This document shows positions 25,001 through 33,092 of a DNA stretch of 64,000 nucleotides, piece after piece. Each line of letters starts with the position of its first letter. Within the stretch, counting starts at the first letter, position 1. The translations under genes and the position numbers were made by a program. Source of the DNA: JACVRM01 sp046262315 (GTDB lineage: Bacteria > Actinomycetota > Thermoleophilia > Gaiellales > Gaiellaceae); contig JBHEMZ010000115.1 in the NCBI GenBank assembly GCA_046262315.1, positions 28,032 through 92,031 of the forward strand. The letters run 5' to 3'. The notes beneath the pieces are model-generated. The model was not told the DNA's origin and searched no databases. It saw only the letters and a list, made by a program, of their open reading frames with translations.

Positions 25001-27628
25001 CGGGCCGCGGTGGAGCTCCGAGAGGCAGAGCTGGTGGCCCGCGAGCGTGGTGTCGAGCAGGCGCGCCGTGAGGGCGAGCGGCTCGGCGAGGAGCTGCGCG
25101 CTCTTCGGCAGGCCGCGATCTCCCACCAGGAAGAGCTCGACACCCGCACGCTCGAGAACCAGGTTAAGGAGCGTGCTCTCGCCTCCCGCGAGACCGCGCT
25201 CGCCGAGGCGGAGCAGGAGCTCGAGCGAGCTCGCAGCGAGCTCGTGGACGGCCGTCGCGAGCTCGCGCAGCTCGAGGAGCGCGAGGCCGCCGTTGCCGCG
25301 GAGCGCGCGCGAGTCGAGGCGCGCGCCGAGGAGCTCGACGCCCGCGAGCGTGAGCTGACCGAGCGCGGGGCGGCGTCCGAGCGTGCCGCAGCGGCCCTTG
25401 CGAGCCGGGAGCAGGAGCTGGCGGCTGCCCGAGCGGGCCTCGAGGCCGACTCAGAGCGTCTCCAGGCAGCAAGTCGCGATGCCGAGACGGCCGAGCAGAC
25501 CCGTTCGCTCGAGCTGGCGGAACGCGAGCGGGAGCTAGCCGAGCGGCGGCGCCTCCTCGGAGAGCGCGAGGACGCCTTGCGGGGCGCCGAAAGCGACATC
25601 GCAAGCGCGCGCGAGGAGCTCGCTCAGCTTCGCGCGGCGGTAGAGGCTGAGCACGAGGAGGGGTCCCGCGCCGCCGCTGAGGCGATCCGCCGCACGCGCG
25701 AGCGTGAGGATGCGCTGCGCATCCGCGAGCAGGCGCTCCCCGAGGCCGAACGCGAGCTCGAGCAGCGTGAGGCGGCCCGAGCGGAGGCGCTCGCCAGAGT
25801 CGAGACGCGCGCCGCCGACCTCGATCGCCGCGAGCAGGAACAGCGGGAAGTGGAAGCTGCCCAGGAGGCCCGTGGCGCAGAGCTGGCCGAGCGAGAGCGC
25901 GCGCTCGCCACGCGCGACGAAGAGGTCGTACGCGCCCGGGCTGTAGCCGAGCGCGCCGCTGCTGCCCGCGAGGCGGCGCTCGACCAGCGCACCACAGACC
26001 TCGAAGCCCGGGACGAGCAGCTAACGGCACGCTCGGGGGAGCTCGACGCGGTCGCCGCGGAGCTCGAGGCCCGCCGACGGGCTCTGGACGGCCGCGACGA
26101 GATCGTCGAGCGGCGGGAACAGGAGCTGGCGGCCGCGCGCCAAGCCGTGGACGACGCGGGCGAGAAGCTGCGCCAGCTGCGCGCGAACCTGACGGTTGAG
26201 AGCGAGGCGCTTGCGGGCACGCAGCACGAGCTGGACGAGCGGGAGCGGGGACGGGTGCGACAGGCCGAGGAGCGCGACTCGGCCCTACGTGACCGGGAGC
26301 GTAAGCTGGAGCGAGCCGAGGTCGAGCTCGAGCGCCGCCGGCGCGACGCCGAAGCCGCCGCGCGGGGGGTGGACGAGCGCGAGCGGGCATTGGCGGCGGC
26401 CGGCGACGAGGGGGCACGCGCCCGGCAGGAAGTCGAACACGTCCGGCGCCAGCTCGAGGACCGTGAGACGCGGCTGGTCGAACGCGAGGCGACGCTGGCC
26501 GACCGAGCCGAGCAGGTAGAACGCGCACAGGTCGAAGCCGATCGTCGGTACGAGCAAGCGCGAGTCCTCGAACACCGCACGGCCGAGGCCACGGCGGACC
26601 TCGAGCAGGCCCGCGAGGCCGCCGCCGGTCGCGAGGCCGAGCTCGCGGCCCGGGAGAGCGGGTTCGCGGAGCGGGAGCGTGCGCTCGCGGCTGCGGTCGA
26701 GACGGCGGCCGGCTCCGACGAGGCGGCGCAGCAGGCCCGCGCGGAGGCGGAACAGCGCGAGCAAGCCGCCGAGGAGCTCGCGACTCAGGCCGCTGAGGCA
26801 CGGCGCGAGGTCGAGATGGCGCGCGTTCGGGTGGAGGCCGAAGCGGCTGCGCTCGCAGCGCGCGCAGCCGAGGTGGAGCGAACCGAGCAGGAGCTGACCG
26901 AGCGCGAGCAGCAACTCGAGACGGTGACCGGCCGCGCGGCCGACGCCTCAAGGCAGGCTGTGCAGGTGAGCGACCGACTCGGCGCTGAGCGCGAGGAGAT
27001 CGAGCGGGCACGCGCCGAGCTGGCGGCCCGTGAGCGCAAGGTCGAAGAACGCGTCCGCGCCCTCTCCGAGCGCGAGGCTGCGCTCCAGCGCGTGAGCCAT
27101 GCCGCAGCGGACGGTGACGAGCTGGTGGGGCGAGCGCGAGAAGAGCTGGAGCGTCGCGATGCCGAGCTCCGCCGCCGTGAGGAGGAGCTTTCCGCGCGCG
27201 TCCAGGTCCAGCGCCGCTTGACCCAGGAGCTCGAGCGCGCCGAGGGCCGCCGTCGGGCCGAGGCGGAGGAGTTGACGCGGCTGCGCGAGACCCTCGTCCG
27301 CCGGGAGCGGGAGCTCATCGAGCGCGACGCCCAGCTCGACGAGCTCCAGCGCACGATCGAGGAACGCGTTGCCGCCAGACCCGCAGCTCCGCCGGCGGCT
27401 CCCGCGCCCGCTCCCGCCCGTCGCGCTGGCGCCGCGCCGGCCGGCGCGTTCACGATCGACCGGCTCGAGGGGCTCGTCGACCGCGCCGCTGCGCAGTCCC
27501 CGGATCGCGTCGAGGAATGGCGTGCGTACCTTGTGTTCCTGCGCGACTTTGCACGCGCCGACGGCACACTGCCGCCGACCTTCGACGCGTTGGTGCACGA
27601 GGTCTTCGGCGACCTGGTTGCCGGCTGA
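22028..27628 (+). CDS. Giant XRE-type HTH protein with about 1,700-residue coiled coil
   Basis: This 1,866-residue protein joins three parts. Residues about 10-75 form an XRE/Cro-type helix-turn-helix (IREARRARGLTQEALAERIG, TVPTLGSYERGEG, GKPVSYFVTG). Residues about 85-1775 are a nearly unbroken coiled coil rich in Glu, Arg, Ala, Leu and Gln, with heptad units such as RERELAE recurring throughout. A Pro/Ala linker (about 1780-1806) leads to a short helical end domain (IDRLEGLVDRAAAQSPDRVEEW through VHEVFGDLVAG). I see only one cysteine and very few prolines in the coil. A DNA-tethered filament or scaffold is an inference; long coils also occur in Scy/FilP-like cytoskeletal proteins. ATG 22037 is an alternative start. 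Long antisense frames here are shadows of repetitive codons. Confidence 0.85.
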   Translation: MARMQTSEGPKAVGERIREARRARGLTQEALAERIGVTVPTLGSYERGEGDASRYLKRIAVATGKPVSYFVTGRDEGGRRLGRRVRAAVSWLEDGAAVSLADAEAEFDRRGAALAAREQELVGRERMLTARVLASDAAGEREAQLTAEIAALQVATAEAARRVEEARREAGAAEERRATTERELEEVRARTHAGGERTARELEARNADLEKRAEELAALERACAERLREVELREQQLGELDARARAVERHERELAELDRRERELEDSAREAEATGEDERRLADRLALLRAANEEAARQLEQARQEAAERGAERDALVRELELARQTGRREIDETAARQGELEERERQLAERERALSEQLAAVERTRAELERREHEAASDRAEVVDLDERRRGVEKRAAEAELTAAGLARRERELAEAERAVAEQRARLPEIESHVRELEERREAVVAAAEDVRRVREEVTAQAAALASGREEQEEREARQLERAAELERRERELAEHSRQAGRRQELKTARAELERERSDLEKLRTELLAARDAMALRAGELDVREQTLRQEAATREQTLATQRQLEAESAAQELRLTERVRDFEAGAAAREEQLAERELHLEVKSATLEQELEARAATREQDLAERERALEQRERERLEISVSLEERSRGLAAREAELAAHEERLAGAAREAEAAREAAARAHDELAARAEELTAARAEVGRREQQIELREQDAGAAQTTLAAEQREVQALRAQLSSELDALRTLARKAHAAAAAREEELAAREQEVVAGEQRAAALVAQARSRLAEAPEVGERERELDEELDRAARRRAELERREAAVSDLEPRAQELEVLERELEMRARHAERDERELARGREELEAARTALASQQEELAGRAEEIARREQDATAAVSARERAVQEAEQRIETREVRQREAAALVEAQARELAERDEARRDAEAEVDARVREVERREQGVSVREAAAVQSSAQSAAARVAADRLAKELETVRDELTAERAAVELREAELVARERGVEQARREGERLGEELRALRQAAISHQEELDTRTLENQVKERALASRETALAEAEQELERARSELVDGRRELAQLEEREAAVAAERARVEARAEELDARERELTERGAASERAAAALASREQELAAARAGLEADSERLQAASRDAETAEQTRSLELAERERELAERRRLLGEREDALRGAESDIASAREELAQLRAAVEAEHEEGSRAAAEAIRRTREREDALRIREQALPEAERELEQREAARAEALARVETRAADLDRREQEQREVEAAQEARGAELAERERALATRDEEVVRARAVAERAAAAREAALDQRTTDLEARDEQLTARSGELDAVAAELEARRRALDGRDEIVERREQELAAARQAVDDAGEKLRQLRANLTVESEALAGTQHELDERERGRVRQAEERDSALRDRERKLERAEVELERRRRDAEAAARGVDERERALAAAGDEGARARQEVEHVRRQLEDRETRLVEREATLADRAEQVERAQVEADRRYEQARVLEHRTAEATADLEQAREAAAGREAELAARESGFAERERALAAAVETAAGSDEAAQQARAEAEQREQAAEELATQAAEARREVEMARVRVEAEAAALAARAAEVERTEQELTEREQQLETVTGRAADASRQAVQVSDRLGAEREEIERARAELAARERKVEERVRALSEREAALQRVSHAAADGDELVGRAREELERRDAELRRREEELSARVQVQRRLTQELERAEGRRRAEAEELTRLRETLVRRERELIERDAQLDELQRTIEERVAARPAAPPAAPAPAPARRAGAAPAGAFTIDRLEGLVDRAAAQSPDRVEEWRAYLVFLRDFARADGTLPPTFDALVHEVFGDLVAG

Positions 27629-27642
27629 CCGCGTCAGCCGGC
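27620..27642 (+). terminator. Perfect hairpin spanning the stop of the giant coiled-coil gene
   Basis: A 10-base perfect inverted repeat (GCCGGCTGAC/GTCAGCCGGC) with a three-base loop covers the stop codon and is followed by CTAGTTT. It probably ends transcription of the giant gene, so the next gene at 27711 may have its own promoter. Confidence 0.65.
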
Positions 27643-27710
27643 TAGTTTGAGGGACGCTGGCGATTGGCGGCCCCGGGTCGTCACTCGAGTGGATCGTCTA
27701 GCGTGGCCGC

Positions 27711-28877
27711 ATGACGAGTCGGAACGGAACAGGGGGAGCGAGCCGCCCCGCGGTCGTGTTCGGCCTGCTCTGGGCGGGGCTCTCGTTCGCGCGCAGCCTC
27801 GGCCGGATGGGCGTTCCGGTGACGGGGATCAGCATGCATCCGCACGAGTTCGGCACTCGCTCGCGCTACCTCGCAGCGGTGCGGCGCGTCGACGACGAGG
27901 CCGGCGCGCTCGCGGCCCTGCGCGCCGCGGCCGGCGAGGAGCGCCCCGTGCTCCTGCCGGAGCGCGACGACCATGTCGAGCTGGTGCTTCGCAACTGGGA
28001 GGAGCTGAGCGCGCTCTACGAGCTGCCGCTGCCGCCCGATCCCGAGGTCGCCCGCCGCCTTCGCCGCAAGGAGACGCTCCCGGAGGAGGCCAGGCGCGCC
28101 GGCGTCCCGGCGCCGGCCACGGTCGCGGCCGATTCGGAGGAGACGCTGCGAAGCCTCGAGCTGCGCCCGCCCTACCTGCTCAAGCCTGTCGAGGGTCAAC
28201 ACTTCGCCGGCTCGTTCGGCGAGAAGGTGCTCGTTGCGGAGACGCTCGACGAGCTGGTCGCGGCCTGGCGCGAGGCGCGGGCACGGGGCTTCGACACCGT
28301 CGTCCAGGAGCTCGTTCCGGGCGCGCACGACAAGATCTGGTCGCTCTTCGCGTACATCGGCCGCAGCGGCCGGCCCCTCGCAGTCGTCACGGGCCGCAAG
28401 GTGCGGCAGGGGCCGATCAGGTTCGGCACGAGCGCGGTCTTCGAGACGCGCGCGGACCCGCGCGTCCGCGAACTGGGGCTGCGCCTGCTCGAGAGCTCCG
28501 GGTACCGCGGCTTCGGCCACGTCGAGTTCGCCCACGATGCGCGCGACGGTGAGTACAAGCTGCTCGAGGTCAACACGCGTGTCCCGATGTGGGCGGGGAT
28601 TGCGATGAGCCGCTATCTCGACGTCGCGCGCATCGCCTACGAGGATCTCTGTGGCGGTCTCGAGCCGGCGGCCCGCGAGCTCGAGGACGACGTCTCGTGG
28701 AGTTTCCTCGCCAAGGACATGTGGGTGTCGTTCGATCTCGCCCGCCGGCGTGAGCTCGCGCTGCGCGCCTTCCTGGCGCCGTATCTGCGCCGCAAGAAGG
28801 TTCGTGCTGTCCTGGCCGCGGACGACCCGTTGCCCGCGCTTGCCATCCCTGCGTATCTCGGCTCGAAGCTCACTTAA
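27711..28877 (+). CDS. ATP-grasp family protein (COG3919-like)
   Basis: The 388-residue protein has a Rossmann-like start (PAVVFGLLWAGLSFARSLGRMG), a domain linker with LPERDDHVELVLRNW and ATP-grasp landmarks: PYLLKPVEGQHFAG, TVVQELVPGAHDKIWSLFAYI, and the metal-site segment YKLLEVNTRVPMWAGIA. It resembles predicted ATP-grasp enzymes of the COG3919 type seen in polysaccharide loci. It has no overlap with neighbours: a terminator precedes it and an inverted-repeat element follows its stop. Substrate unknown; D-aspartate-ligase-like or amino-acid/sugar ligation is possible. Confidence 0.8.
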   Translation: MTSRNGTGGASRPAVVFGLLWAGLSFARSLGRMGVPVTGISMHPHEFGTRSRYLAAVRRVDDEAGALAALRAAAGEERPVLLPERDDHVELVLRNWEELSALYELPLPPDPEVARRLRRKETLPEEARRAGVPAPATVAADSEETLRSLELRPPYLLKPVEGQHFAGSFGEKVLVAETLDELVAAWREARARGFDTVVQELVPGAHDKIWSLFAYIGRSGRPLAVVTGRKVRQGPIRFGTSAVFETRADPRVRELGLRLLESSGYRGFGHVEFAHDARDGEYKLLEVNTRVPMWAGIAMSRYLDVARIAYEDLCGGLEPAARELEDDVSWSFLAKDMWVSFDLARRRELALRAFLAPYLRRKKVRAVLAADDPLPALAIPAYLGSKLT

Positions 28878-28958
28878 GTGCCCCTTCAGGCAATCCCCGC
28901 CATCGCCTCGCTTGCTTTTCACCGGCGGAAGCGGGGGAGGATCACCTGAAGGGGCACT
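28877..28958. repeat. 82-bp element with 14-bp perfect terminal inverted repeats
   Basis: AGTGCCCCTTCAGG at 28877-28890 is exactly inverted as CCTGAAGGGGCACT at 28945-28958. Pairing continues imperfectly inward (CAATCC against GGATCA), with a smaller CGCTT/AAGCG stem in the centre. The element fills the gap from the last base of one stop codon to five bases before the next start. It has no coding capacity. It could be a REP- or MITE-like repeat or a large transcriptional hairpin. Confidence 0.6.
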
Positions 28959-28963
28959 AGTTC

Positions 28964-30070
28964 GTGCGCGTCGCGCTCCTCGATCCGCCGAGCTTCACGG
29001 TGCCCTACGACCACGAGCTGGCCTCGGCGCTCGCCCGGCGCGGTCACGACGTGACGCTGCTCACCTCGCCGTTCGCTCACGGCGACGTTCCCGAGCCTGA
29101 CGGCTACCGCCGCGAGGAGGTGTTCCTGCCGGTTTCGTCCCGGCTCCTGCGCCGCTCGCCGCGTTCACGTGCCCGGGTCGTGCTCAAGGGGCTCGAGTAC
29201 GTGCCGAGCGCGCTGCGGCTGGTCAGCCGTGTCCGGGCATTGTGCCCCGAGGTCGTGCATGTGCAGTGGCTGGGCGCTCCCCATCTCGACCTCCGCTGGC
29301 TGCGCCGGCTCTTGGGGCGCTACCCGATCGTCCTGACAGCTCACGACGTCGTGCCCCGGCGGGAGCGCAACCTGGCCGCGTGGGGCGAGGTGCTCGCGAG
29401 TGTCGACCGGGTGGTCGTCCACTCTGACCGGGCCGTCGAGCAGCTCGCGGCGTTTGGGCTGGAGCGGGGCAAGCTCGTACGCATCCCGCATCCGGTGTTC
29501 GTCGCCGGCGCGCCTTCGGAACCGGAGCCGCCGTGCGGCGAGACGCTGCTCTTTTTCGGGCTGATCCGCGACTACAAGGGCCTGGACGTGCTGGTGCGTG
29601 CGCTGGTGGATCTTCCGGGCGCGCGGCTTCTCGTCGCAGGCGATGCGCTCGACCCGGTGGGACCCGTGCGCGCGCTCGCGGACGAGCTGGGAGTCTCGGG
29701 GCGCGTCGAATGGCGGCTTGGCTTCGTCCCGGACGCGGCGATCCCGGCCGTGATGCGCGAGGCTACGGTCGTCGTGTTGCCCTACCGGAAGATCGACTCC
29801 TCCGGCGTGCTCGCGACCGCGCTCGGCCACGGGCGGCCGGTCGTGGTCTCGAACGTGGGCGCGCTGCCGGACGCCGTGCGGGACTTCGGCGCGGGGCGGG
29901 TCGTGCCGCCGGACGATCCGGGTGCGCTCGCGGCCGCCTGCGGCGAGCTGCTCGGAGATGGCGAGGCACTTCGCCGCGCGTGGGAAGGCGCCCTCGCCGC
30001 GCGCTCTGCTCTCACCTGGGACGCTGCCGCGGTCGAGCACGAGCGCGTCTACCGGGAGATCGCGAGGTGA
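28964..30070 (+). CDS. GT4-type glycosyltransferase
   Basis: The 368-residue GT-B protein begins VRVALLDPPSFTVPYDHELASAL, then has VVHVQWLGAPHLD, a C-terminal domain with ETLLFFGLIRDYKGLDVLV, and the donor region LPYRKIDSSGVLATALGHGRPVV, which replaces the more usual EGFGL motif. This form is known in GT4 enzymes of capsular loci. The start is GTG 28964. Its stop overlaps the sugar transferase start as GTGA, so the two genes probably act in the same chain-assembly pathway. Confidence 0.85.
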   Translation: MRVALLDPPSFTVPYDHELASALARRGHDVTLLTSPFAHGDVPEPDGYRREEVFLPVSSRLLRRSPRSRARVVLKGLEYVPSALRLVSRVRALCPEVVHVQWLGAPHLDLRWLRRLLGRYPIVLTAHDVVPRRERNLAAWGEVLASVDRVVVHSDRAVEQLAAFGLERGKLVRIPHPVFVAGAPSEPEPPCGETLLFFGLIRDYKGLDVLVRALVDLPGARLLVAGDALDPVGPVRALADELGVSGRVEWRLGFVPDAAIPAVMREATVVVLPYRKIDSSGVLATALGHGRPVVVSNVGALPDAVRDFGAGRVVPPDDPGALAAACGELLGDGEALRRAWEGALAARSALTWDAAAVEHERVYREIAR

Positions 30071-30753
30071 GCGCGCAGGCGCTCGTCAAGCGAGCGGGCG
30101 ACCGTGTGCTGGCCGCGGCGGGGCTGGTCGTGCTCTCGCCGGTGCTCGTCGGGATCTCCGCGTGGGTCTATCTCGAGTCCGGCGCCCCGGTGCTGTTCCG
30201 GCAGGCGCGCGCCGGTGTAGGCGGCCGGCCGTTCACCATGCTCAAGTTCCGCACGATGGTGCCGAACGCCGTCGAGCTGGGACGCGAGCTCGGCCTCAGC
30301 GCCGATCCGTTCGGGGTCGTCGCGGACGATCCGCGCATCACGCGCAGCGGCCGCTTCCTGCGGCGCACGAGCCTCGACGAGCTGCCGCAGCTCGTGAACG
30401 TCCTGCGTGGCGAGATGAGCATCGTCGGGCCACGCCCCGATCTGCTCGAGCAGGTGGAGAACTACGCGCCGGAGGATCGCCGGCGCCTAGCCGTCAAGCC
30501 AGGCATCACGGGCTGGGCCCAGATCCACGGTCGCGACGAGATCCCCTGGGAGGAGCGGTTTCCTCTCGACGCGTGGTATGTGGACAACTGGTCGCTCGGT
30601 CTCGACGCGCGAATCGTCGCTCGCACTGTGGCGCAGCTCGGACGCCCGGACCCGGAGCCGCTCGAGGACCGCCTCAACATCGAGCGCGCGAGGGCCAAGC
30701 CCCGGGACCAGGCCCCGAAACCTAGACCTGTGCCCGGAGCTGGTCCCGAGTGA
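30067..30753 (+). CDS. Initiating sugar transferase (PF02397, PglC-like short form)
   Basis: The 228-residue protein is the short single-domain form of bacterial sugar transferases. One hydrophobic N-terminal segment (VLAAAGLVVLSPVLVGISAWVY) precedes PVLFRQARAGVGGRPFTMLKFRTM, the hallmark Asp/Glu region DDPRITRSGRFLRRTSLDELPQL, and GEMSIVGPRPDL. It would transfer a sugar phosphate from a nucleotide sugar to undecaprenyl phosphate, starting the repeat unit. A second, full-length initiator lies at 50077-51615. GTG 30067 overlaps the GT4 stop and its own stop overlaps the FemAB-like start. Confidence 0.88.
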   Translation: MSAQALVKRAGDRVLAAAGLVVLSPVLVGISAWVYLESGAPVLFRQARAGVGGRPFTMLKFRTMVPNAVELGRELGLSADPFGVVADDPRITRSGRFLRRTSLDELPQLVNVLRGEMSIVGPRPDLLEQVENYAPEDRRRLAVKPGITGWAQIHGRDEIPWEERFPLDAWYVDNWSLGLDARIVARTVAQLGRPDPEPLEDRLNIERARAKPRDQAPKPRPVPGAGPE

Positions 30754-31724
30754 GGGAGGTGGAGCCGTCCGAGTGGGACGGCGTGCTCGAGGAGCTCGAG
30801 GTCGCCGACGCGTACTACCGGCGTGCGTACGTCGAGAGTGCCTGCGTGCTCGAGCCCGGCCGTACGCTGCTTCTTGAGCACGAGGGGACGGTCTTCGCGG
30901 GAATCATCCGCGGTGTAGAGATTGTCCCCGAACCGAGACGGTCCCCTGCGGCCGCCGACGTGGTTACGCCGTACGGGTACGGGGGCCCTGCAGGCGGGGG
31001 TACCGCCGGCTTCTGGCCCGCGTACGATGCGTGGTGCCGCGAGCAGGGGGTCGTGACGACGTTCGTCCGCTTCCATCCCCTCTACGGGAACCAGTACGGC
31101 GCGGCCGTGCACGTCGAGCCGCTCGCGTCCACGATCGGCTGGGGCCTCAAGGCCGGCGACTTGCTCGCCGGCATGCACCCGAAGCACCGCAACGCTGCGC
31201 GCAAAGCCGAGGGTGCGGGCGTAACGGTCGAGGCGGTCACAGGCCTTGGAGGCTTCGTGCCGCTCTACGAGGAGAGCATGCGCCGCGCGGGCGCGGCGGC
31301 GTTCTACTTCTTCCCGCCGGTGTACTGGGAGGCGCTGGAGCGGCTCGGTGACGGGCTCGCGCGCTTCGACGCGCTCGCGGACGAGGAAGTGGTTGCCAGC
31401 GCGCTCTGCCTCGCGTCGCCGCCGTGGCTCCACTACCACCTGGGCGCCACCTCGGAGGCAGGCCGGCGGTTCGGTGCGACCACGCTCCTCCTGCTGGAGG
31501 CCGCGCGCTGGGCGCAGCAGGGCGGCTATGCCGTCTTCCACCTCGGCGGAGGCGTCGGCGGCGCGCGCGACTCGCTGCACGAGTTCAAGCGCCGCTTCGA
31601 CCCCAGCGGCGAGCGAGAGGCGGCGGTCGGCAAGGCCGTCCACGATGCAGACGCGTACCGGGCGGTCGGTGGTGACCCCGCCGACCTCAGCGGCTTTTTC
31701 CCGGCCTATGGCCTCCCTCGCTGA
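30750..31724 (+). CDS. FemAB/BioF2-like (GNAT-fold) acyl- or aminoacyltransferase
   Basis: The 324-residue protein matches the Acetyltransf_6/FemAB-like family. Landmarks are VVTPYGYGGPA, FVRFHPLYGN, the basic segment GMHPKHRNAARKAEGAGV, LHYHLGATSEAGRRFGATTLLLLEAARWA and VFHLGGGVGGARDSLHEFKRRF. FemAB-like enzymes add amino acids to peptidoglycan precursors, and relatives occur in polysaccharide loci as predicted N-acyltransferases. It overlaps the initiating transferase gene by four bases (GTGA), so it may modify the first sugar or an amino sugar. Substrate unproven. Confidence 0.75.
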   Translation: MREVEPSEWDGVLEELEVADAYYRRAYVESACVLEPGRTLLLEHEGTVFAGIIRGVEIVPEPRRSPAAADVVTPYGYGGPAGGGTAGFWPAYDAWCREQGVVTTFVRFHPLYGNQYGAAVHVEPLASTIGWGLKAGDLLAGMHPKHRNAARKAEGAGVTVEAVTGLGGFVPLYEESMRRAGAAAFYFFPPVYWEALERLGDGLARFDALADEEVVASALCLASPPWLHYHLGATSEAGRRFGATTLLLLEAARWAQQGGYAVFHLGGGVGGARDSLHEFKRRFDPSGEREAAVGKAVHDADAYRAVGGDPADLSGFFPAYGLPR

Positions 31725-31772
31725 CGTGGCGCAGCTGACAGCCACCAACTCGGGCGGGCTAGGCTCCTGCCC

Positions 31773-32894
31773 GTGTTCTTGAAGGGCGTCTTCTGGGGCT
31801 CGCTCGGGGCGCTCGTCTGGACCCACGCGGGCTACCCCCTCGCGGCGGCGGCCCTCGCGCGCGCCCGCCCGCGACCGGTGCGTACAGACGACATCACGCC
31901 CGGGGTCACCGTCATCGTGCCCGCGCACGATGAGGCGACCGTGATCGAGCGGCGGCTCGAGAACCTGCTGGCGCTGGACTACCCGGCCGACCGGTTCTCC
32001 GTGCTGGTCGCCTCCGACGCTTCGAGCGACGGCACCGACGAGCTCGTTCTGGCCGCCGCCGAGCGAGAGCCACGTGTTCGCCTCCTCGCGGGGCCCCGCG
32101 GCGGCAAGCTCGCCGCGATGAACCGGGCCGTTCCGCAAACGACCGGGGAGATCGTGGCGTTCACCGACGCCAACGCGACCTGGGAGCCCGATGCGCTGCG
32201 CAAGCTCGTCCGCAACTTCGCCGATCCCGACGTCGGCTACGTCTGCGGGCGGCTCCGTCTCTTCGCCGCGGACGGAACGAACCGCGAGGGCCTGTACTGG
32301 CGCTACGAAATGTGGTTGCGGGACAGCGAGTCCGCGCTCGGGTCGATCACCGGCGGCAACGGCTCGATCTACGCGGTGCGCCGCTCGGACTACGTCACGC
32401 ACCGCTTCGGTCACGACCTGGGCCTTCCGGACGCGATGGTGAAGCGGGGCAGGCGCGCGGTGTACGAACCCGAGGCGGTCGCGTGGGAACAGCCGCCGCC
32501 CCACCTCGAGGACGAGTACGGACGCAAGGTGCGCATGTTCCCGTGGGCGTGGCAGCACCTCTTCGAGGGCGGCATGCTCCGCGGCGTTCCACCGCTGTAC
32601 CTCGCGGAGCTCGTATCGCACCGCGTGCTCCGCTACGGGAGCGGCGCGCTGCACGTCGTCCTGCTCGGCGCGAGCGGGGCGCTTGCCCCGCGTGGCGGCG
32701 TCTACGCGGGCGCGCTGGGCGCCCAGGCGGGTCTCCTGGCGCTGGCGGCTGCCGGGCGGCTGCGGATGCGCGTCCCCGGCGCCGGCCTGGCCTATTACTA
32801 CGTGCTCGTGAGCGGCGCGACGCTGGTGGCGCTCGTCCGCTACGCGTGCCGGGGCGTGCCGCCCGTCTGGGACAAGGCGGCCGGCACGCGCTGA
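31773..32894 (+). CDS. Membrane-bound GT2 glycosyltransferase
   Basis: The 373-residue enzyme has an N-terminal membrane helix (FLKGVFWGSLGALVWTHAGYPLAAA), a GT2 catalytic domain (VTVIVPAHDEATVIERRLENLL, VLVASDASSDGTDEL, AFTDANATWEPDAL, GSITGGNGSIYAVRR) and two or three C-terminal helices ending near VLVSGATLVALVRYAC. This arrangement resembles processive or membrane-anchored GT2 enzymes of the hyaluronan-synthase/BcsA type, though no QxxRW motif is clear. The start GTG 31773 follows a 48-base gap after the FemAB-like gene. Confidence 0.8.
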   Translation: MFLKGVFWGSLGALVWTHAGYPLAAAALARARPRPVRTDDITPGVTVIVPAHDEATVIERRLENLLALDYPADRFSVLVASDASSDGTDELVLAAAEREPRVRLLAGPRGGKLAAMNRAVPQTTGEIVAFTDANATWEPDALRKLVRNFADPDVGYVCGRLRLFAADGTNREGLYWRYEMWLRDSESALGSITGGNGSIYAVRRSDYVTHRFGHDLGLPDAMVKRGRRAVYEPEAVAWEQPPPHLEDEYGRKVRMFPWAWQHLFEGGMLRGVPPLYLAELVSHRVLRYGSGALHVVLLGASGALAPRGGVYAGALGAQAGLLALAAAGRLRMRVPGAGLAYYYVLVSGATLVALVRYACRGVPPVWDKAAGTR

Positions 32895-32986
32895 GCGGCT
32901 CGCCCGCTGGGACTCTGCGGTCTTCGCCGACGGCCGGTGAGCCGATTCCGCAACGATTCGTCCACACCTGTCCGCTCGAGCCATGA

Positions 32987-33003
32987 CCAGGGTCTGACCC
33001 TGG
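32987..33003. repeat. Dispersed palindrome CCAGGGTC-T-GACCCTGG
   Basis: A perfect 17-base palindrome around a single central T lies in the 198-base gap ahead of the propeller genes. Its GGGTC-N-GACCC core is shared with the repeats at 9871 and 48087. The gap otherwise shows no gene. Confidence 0.65.
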
Positions 33004-33092
33004 GGGGTCAAGGATGTGCGCCGGTTGTTCCACAGGTCTCCGCCGCGCGCCCGCCGCGGGGCGCTCCGAGGCGGCGGCTACGCTCTTTCGCC

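Noticed and set aside
23309..27011. Very long minus-strand open frames (over 600 codons each) opposite the giant coiled-coil gene
   Set aside because: They arise because repeated GAG, CGC and CTC codons contain no stop words on the other strand. Their translations are low-complexity and match no fold.
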